NCBI GenBank assembly: GCA_021292105.1 | Contig: CM037860.1 | Span: forward strand, 17,440,698 to 17,504,697 | DNA from: Anadara kagoshimensis | Lineage: Eukaryota > Mollusca > Bivalvia > Arcoida > Arcidae | Direction of reading: 5' to 3' | Length of the DNA stretch: 64,000 bases | Shown here: piece after piece, positions 58,869-64,000 of the stretch | Position numbering within the stretch: the stretch's first letter is position 1 | Layout: each line of letters opens with the position of its first letter | The notes under the pieces: generated by a model | What the model was told of the DNA's origin: nothing | The model's database searches: none | The model's input: the letters and a program-made list of their open reading frames with translations, nothing else | Made by a program: the position numbers and the translations under genes

Positions 58869-59274
58869 AAATTATACAACTACCGTCCAGTATTTAGTAC
58901 AACCAGTCATAACTGTGGACTGTAAATTAACATGTCACAAGAATTAAAGAATGCTGCAAGACACTATGGACTGGAACCATCTAGAAGCAGAAACTTTGCA
59001 TGGGGAAAAAAGTAGAGGGCGTCAATGACGGTAGCAACAACAAGTGCTCTCTCTCCTAGAACTGTTGAGGTAAAAGCAGAAATCTCAAGGTCGATATGTC
59101 CTATTTTATAATTTTTACAATATAGGTTTTGGAGATGGATTGTAGGCATTTAATAAAAAAAATTATAGCGGATCAAATCTATAAAAGTGTACAATGTCAT
59201 ACACTATATGTTTATAAAATGTTTAAAATCCATTCCCGAACACCTATGGCTATGCCTATGGAACTCTTGCTTAC

Positions 59275-59425
59275 CCAGAGTTGTGCCAGCAAATGCCATA
59301 GTTTTAACCTTGTCGACAGTATCTTCACCATCTGGCGTCCACCATATGTTACTCAAATTATTATACACATAGTTGTTCTTATTATTTTTAGGTCCGGTTG
59401 TAAAGAGATAATATAAATTAGCCAT
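59275..59425 (-). CDS. NDUFA11: NDUFA11, exon 1; accessory subunit of mitochondrial complex I
   Basis: NADH dehydrogenase 1 alpha subcomplex subunit 11, a Tim17-like four-helix protein of the complex I membrane arm in the inner mitochondrial membrane. The ATG at 59425 is the first in a frame reading MANLYYLFTTG, a polar Asn-rich stretch, then the diagnostic WWTPDGEDTVDKVKTMAFAG (compare the family's YWD-x-P-D-G-x-D) and TTLG. Donor G|GTAAGC (GT at 59274-59273). Four exons (59425-59275, 49670-49578, 47982-47860, 37479-37349) join in phase throughout, giving 498 coding bases or 165 residues, close to insect NDUFA11 and a little longer than the human protein. The Asn-rich N-terminus could start at a later position. 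No TATA box is evident upstream. Confidence 0.85.
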
Positions 59426-60479
59426 GATTGCATTCTCCTTGACCGAATGCCGAAAGCCGAGTGATAGCGGTTGCGTTCGGTATTCCACCCATGGGTACCA
59501 TTTATAATTGACCATAGGTACCAATGGTACTTGTGATTCAATGTGGTTCACCTCTGCTGCTCTGTACCGTCCAACGTTTGTGCAGAAAAATAACTTCCAT
59601 TGGATATTAAATCGTATTAGTTCACGGGTTTTTTGTGTAAAATAACGTTTATCATTATGATGGGTAGATTTTTTCTTCTATTCCATATCTGCTCACATGG
59701 GATAGGGTTTCTTTGATTGAGTTTTAACGGTTGAAGATTGGCTTGTGTGTTTGTTTTAGATATTATCATTCTTGAAATTCTGTGGATGCGCTACTGAATA
59801 AGACGTTTATCACTTATTTAGAATTATATCATACAGTATGCATGGTGGAGTACCGACTTCTAATTAAAAATACAAATTCATTGATTTCATAGAATTCAAG
59901 TCAATTCGTCCCCGTTAAATTCGCCCCCACTTTCAACAAAATCGCCCCTACTTCTTGCAAATTCGCCCCCATTTTTTTTCCAATGACCATATAACAAAAT
60001 TATTATTATGTTTTTTTTACATAAAAAATCAAATAAAAAAATGCTACTTTAGAAATGAAACATATCGGTGCGTCCATTTAATAATGGATTAAACTTTTAT
60101 ATTAAATTGTATTATTAAACGTTTCCAATGTTGCTTTTGACAAAATAATTTTTATTTATAAAATACCGACATAGAAGCGTTCAAGTGAACAATGCATTTG
60201 ATGTTATCAGGAACAGAGACATTATTTCGGTGGTAAGGAGCGTTTTATTGATTTCTGTCAATGACGTAATCTATCAATACCGGCTCTAATATTATTCTTT
60301 AATCAGTTAATAAACTTTAAGTATTTTTTTGTTTTTACTGTACCCACTGTCATGATTATATCATTATCTTACAAAGGACTTTTGATATGAATGCGCGACA
60401 AAAAAAAAAAAAAAAATACATCTTTACAAATAATTTGACCTGATACCATTTCATATATATTATTATACGGGAATTTCCC
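59426..60479. other. Upstream of NDUFA11, no element defined
   Basis: Contains a locally CpG-richer patch directly upstream (about 59440-59500: CCGAATGCCGAAAGCCGAG and GGTTGCGTTCGG) that may be the core promoter, and a run of 'TTCGCCCC' words at 59905-59975. No gene seen. Confidence 0.35.
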
Positions 60480-60499
60480 GTCTATAGGTAACATGTATC

Positions 60500-60670
60500 A
60501 TGACGTCATAGAAAATTGTAGAAAAATTGCATAGACCATACGTCCAAACGTCATTTGACGCCGCGCGTGCACCACTTTTCTCAAGGTCATTGAAGGGGTC
60601 AAATCATTATCGACTTTGCGTTTGATCAATAGTTGCGCATGCGCTAATTTTTCCGGTTACTTTCGACCTG
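60500..60670. promoter_or_regulatory. Cluster of promoter-type motifs
   Basis: Within about 170 bases: TGACGTCA (a perfect CRE, in CATGACGTCATAG), a CpG-rich GACGCCGCGCGTGCA, TTGCGCATGCGC (near-consensus NRF-1) and TTTCCGG (ETS-type). It stands out against the AT-rich background. It lies about 1.1 kb upstream of NDUFA11, whose mammalian counterparts belong to NRF-1-responsive pathways. It could equally serve an unseen gene on the plus strand. Inference only. Confidence 0.35.
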
Positions 60671-61194
60671 AAGCTAACAAAGAATTATGAAGGATTGAAA
60701 CTTATTTCTTAAATAAAATATTGAAATATCAAAGATATCAAATTATTCCTGTTATCAATAAAAAGTAGAAAATGAGAGGAATTTTATGGTATTTTTTAAT
60801 CTGAAATATTTTAAGAAATTTTTGGGGCTTTTTTAGTTTGAAATTTAAGAACTTTACAATATCGATAAAGAAGGAAATATGTTGACGTGGTTGCTTAAAA
60901 CAGTCATATCAATAATTTTACTTTCATTTTCGAAAAAGTTCCTGTTATAGCTAAAAAGAAGACATTTTGACGATTCCAATGGTGTATAACACGAGAAAAT
61001 AAATAAATAAACAATTGGGGCTTTTTTAACTTTAATATAAAAATAGGCACTATTTTTGACCAACTATAGCAGTCATCTTAACCCGTCACCGTATATATAC
61101 AGGTGATGTATAATGGTTTATATAGGAAAAACATGCACCTGGTTTAATAATTTACTTATTTTGATTTTAATGTGGATATTTCTTAAAACTTTCA

Positions 61195-61700
61195 AAATTA
61201 TTTCATATTCTACATTTTTTCTGCATCTTACTATATTTTTTTCATAATTTTATGATAATGGCAAATTACTTCAAAATTACTTTGAAAATAACCCTTAAAG
61301 TAAATAACACATATATATAGAGTGATATAGTAAAAAGGTGATAATTTACATAAATAGGCTTACTTTGAGTGACAAAAACTCTAAAAAATTAAGGAAAAGT
61401 CTAACATGTTCAAATCGTTACACATTCTACAATTTTTTCTGCATCTTAAGATATGTTTTTTGAAATTGTACGGTAATGGCAAATTACTTCAAAATTACGG
61501 ATAACGATATTTTTCGCATAGATTTACATGGTAAATATGTGAAAATTTGCACTGGGATGCTTGTTTTAATCTTCAAATACATTTTTAATACAGAAAATGT
61601 ATCACTTTTACATCGTTTCATATATTTTACACTTTTCTCAAATTAAGATTTTTTTTAATAATTTTCCGACAATGGCAAATTACTTCCACATTCTTTTAAA
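61195..61700. repeat. ~205-220-bp tandem repeat, three units
   Basis: 'CATATTCTACATTTTTTCTG, CATCTTA' and 'AATGGCAAATTACTTC' recur at about 61205/61258, 61425/61476 and 61618/61671. Non-coding. Confidence 0.7.
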
Positions 61701-61751
61701 AATTATTAAAGCGGTATATACTTGTTTCATACCTCAGTTTAATGTCAACTA

Positions 61752-61816
<65 letters not shown>

Positions 61817-61824
61817 AAATAAAT
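61752..61824. repeat. (AAAT)n microsatellite
   Basis: More than fifteen AAAT units, directly visible. Confidence 0.95.
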
Positions 61825-62252
61825 GTTTCGAAAGGTCTTTTTGTCTGCATCTCTGGTGACTGCGAGACTATTTCTTTTTCCTTTTTCCCACGCGGACTGT
61901 CATTGGTTTTTTTTTAGTAATTTTTGTTACCAGTTACGGATTTATCGTTAACCAGGTGATATTTCTGAATTTAACTAATGCCTCGCTTGTATATTCAGAT
62001 GCGGGACATTCCCCATTAATGGAAAATCACCTTCATACTAATCCCTTTGCATATTCGAAGTGTATCCCGCTACCGATCCTGTCTCAAAGAGGATAGATTT
62101 TGTGCATCTTATCTATGTCAATTAATCACCTATAAACCGGATATCGCTAATTAACTCTACCCATTAATGTAGCATCTGAAAAACAGCTTCATTATTGTGT
62201 ACTACAGATTAAAATTTGTGTCAGTCATAATACATAATATCACAGATGCAGT

Positions 62253-62253
62253 G

Positions 62254-62288
<35 letters not shown>
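62253..62288. repeat. (CT)n microsatellite
   Basis: Nearly perfect CT array. Confidence 0.95.
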
Positions 62289-62520
62289 ATAGTTTTAAAC
62301 ACCTCATTATCACATAAAAGTACCAAAAAAATAAATAAATAAATAAATAATAAAATAATAATAATAATAATTTAATTTCTCTGACTTCCCCCACATTTAT
62401 TTGTTCTACCAGCAGACTATTAAGCTAATATGATAACTGCATGTAAAAAGAAAAAAAGGAGTTAATAAAAAACAAAGAATTCTAAGAGAAATCAAACAGA
62501 TCTAGACCAACGAAAATTAT

Positions 62521-62679
62521 ATGGAAAATAATAAACCTATAAATGAGGAAATAGAAAACTTGAATGAATATGCAATAAAAGAAAAACTATCGCAATTGGG
62601 AATAAAAACAAGAGCGAGGGAAAAGGACAAACTAGTTGAAGTATTAAGACTCTGTAAGAGATGCGTTGAGAAGTACTGA
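62521..62679 (+). CDS. Small ORF with SAP-like helix-turn-helix
   Basis: A 52-codon ATG-stop frame: charged N-terminus (NEEIENLNEYAIK), then IKEKLSQLGIKTRAREKDKL, VEVLRLC. The spacing of Leu, Gly, Arg/Lys and the final amphipathic helix resembles a SAP DNA-binding motif (LKxxLxxxGLxxxGxKxxLVxRL). Such motifs also open the first ORF of some transposons and retroelements. It has no visible partner exon. It could be a real micro-protein, an exon of a larger gene, or a remnant. Confidence 0.3.
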   Translation: MENNKPINEEIENLNEYAIKEKLSQLGIKTRAREKDKLVEVLRLCKRCVEKY

Positions 62680-62828
62680 ATAATGAATAAATTTTTGCAA
62701 CTGTGAAAACTCTATATGGTTGTAACATTAATTTTTGCGGTGACTGGTAACTGTGTGCACATATTTTAAGAAAATTTTAGATGATGAAATATGTATAATT
62801 AATGAGGAACTGATAAGCCCATCTCATA

Positions 62829-62832
62829 CGAT

Positions 62833-62875
<43 letters not shown>

Positions 62876-62876
62876 T
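62829..62876. repeat. (TTTA)n microsatellite
   Basis: About twelve perfect TTTA units. Confidence 0.95.
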
Positions 62877-62952
62877 GAATGTTTGATGATCAATAAACTA
62901 TGTGAATGAAGTTTTGCCTTCACGTGTCTTGTGTGCAAATGTCTGTTGGGGT

Positions 62953-62988
62953 GATTGATTGATTGATTGATTGATTGATAGATTGATT
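62953..62988. repeat. (GATT)n microsatellite
   Basis: About eight GATT units, one of them varied. Confidence 0.9.
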
Positions 62989-63407
62989 CCAGTCGGATTA
63001 GTGAGCAATCACTTCTATCGGGTCGACGAATAAGATATCAGAATATTTTTTTAGGTCAAAGTTGAATCAAGTCCCGGATTCAATATGAAGGAATTCATTC
63101 ATCAATTTAACTGAACGGCAAAACCAACGATTGACAGCTGAGTAATGCTTGCCGCAGCATGTACGCGAAACATACAGAATAAAAACTAACTTATTATGAA
63201 TAAATATTATCTGATTAATTCAATTTATCTTGAAAGCGGAGAAAAATACTATTCATACGATATAAATATAGGTATATATCACGCGCGTGTGTGTGTGTTT
63301 AATACAGAACTGTTCATAAAGTGAAAGCTATTTTTTTTATTGATCTTACACATATGCATGTATGACTCAAGTTGGTCAATTTTTATCAGTTATGGTTGAA
63401 CTTTTGA

Positions 63408-63558
63408 TAATTATGAAACAATATTTAATTTAAAAAAATTAACAAACAGTTAAACAAATAATCAAATAAAATCGGAAATATTTTGATAATTATGAAACAA
63501 TATTTAATTTAAAAAAAGTAACAGTTAAAAAAATAATCAAATAAAATCGGAAATATTT
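63408..63558. repeat. Two-copy tandem repeat, ~73 bp
   Basis: TTTTGATAATTATGAAACAA, TATTTAATTTAAAAAAA, and AATAATCAAATAAAATCGGA, AATATTTT are repeated back to back with a small deletion in the second copy. Confidence 0.9.
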
Positions 63559-63751
63559 TAATATAAGTTAAAATAAAAGTTTTACATGTACATATAATGT
63601 ATAAAAAAAGAAAATTATATTTATCTTGTGAACAGCTCTAGTGAATATCTATCCTCTCGATTAAGACACGATCTTACCTATAAAGTACGAGTTAAGTCCC
63701 TTGATTTACCGAACGATAAGTTCATAACGCAACAGGAAGTGAGCTCCATAT

Positions 63752-63764
63752 GGGGGGGGGGGGG
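63752..63764. repeat. Poly(G) run
   Basis: Thirteen consecutive G residues; a likely site of sequencing or replication error. Frames crossing it are unreliable. Confidence 0.9.
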
Positions 63765-64000
63765 AATCTCGCCCGTCTCGTACATCAGAAATGAAACCAA
63801 AAAACGATTATCGTGAAAATAATTCATTGAAACAAGTAATAATTTAAATAGTGTGATCGAATACCAAATATTTACGTTTCTTTCAAGATTCGCGATGACG
63901 TGATTTCTTTTGATTGTGTCAAAGTTCAATTCAGATCGATAACCACTGTAAGCCAATCAGCGACCGGCATTCCCACGTGCATCAACCATGATCACACAGT

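Overview
The window looks like AT-rich nuclear DNA from a mollusc, most likely a bivalve. The evidence is intron-containing animal genes with GT-AG splice sites, a short secreted C1q-domain protein (a family hugely expanded in bivalves), CR1/Jockey-like and RTE-like LINEs, tRNA-derived SINE pieces, and many copies of transposons carrying internal tandem repeats, an architecture known from bivalve 'pearl'/Helentron-like elements. No search was run. Species is not determined.

Three host genes can be supported. (1) An XK-related (XKR, scramblase-family) membrane protein lies on the minus strand in three exons (12881-12361, 8691-8483, 7941-7235). All splice phases match, but exon 1 carries two compensating single-base indels that leave an in-frame TAG. 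(2) A two-exon C1q-domain protein lies on the plus strand (26439-26484 and 27329-27782), with one missing base in an A-run in exon 2. (3) NDUFA11, a mitochondrial complex I subunit of the Tim17-like fold, lies on the minus strand in four small exons (59425-59275, 49670-49578, 47982-47860, 37479-37349). It totals 498 coding bases across 22 kb, with all phases consistent. Its introns are filled with repeats.

The rest is mostly mobile DNA. At 13.4-18.7 kb a decayed LINE is split by a nearly complete 3.8-kb LINE whose protein begins with a hydrophobic leader and a 2A-type recoding motif (GDIEKNPGP). At 19.2-21.8 kb a 2.3-kb element with ~132-bp terminal inverted repeats sits in a 43-bp minisatellite, flanked by an exact 9-bp target duplication. 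It encodes two unrecognised proteins. From 30 to 52.6 kb, six copies or nested copies of one repeat family (start CAAGAGGCCCATGGGCC, end hairpin plus CTAA) carry ~145-bp tandem units. Each unit contains a composite nuclear-receptor-type site (AAAGGTCAAGGTCA). One copy has a near-identical empty site inside the window, which shows insertion without a target duplication. A 4.1-kb inverted-repeat element (38424-42521) hosts two further layers of insertion.

Smaller pieces include several MITE and foldback families, an RTE LINE fragment, a LINE 3' fragment, a 31-bp minisatellite rich in GTATAC palindromes, and many microsatellites. The remaining AT-rich stretches show nothing I can support as genes. 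Single-base indels recur in conserved reading frames (XKR, C1q), so the base-level accuracy of the assembly should be checked before these genes are called pseudogenes.
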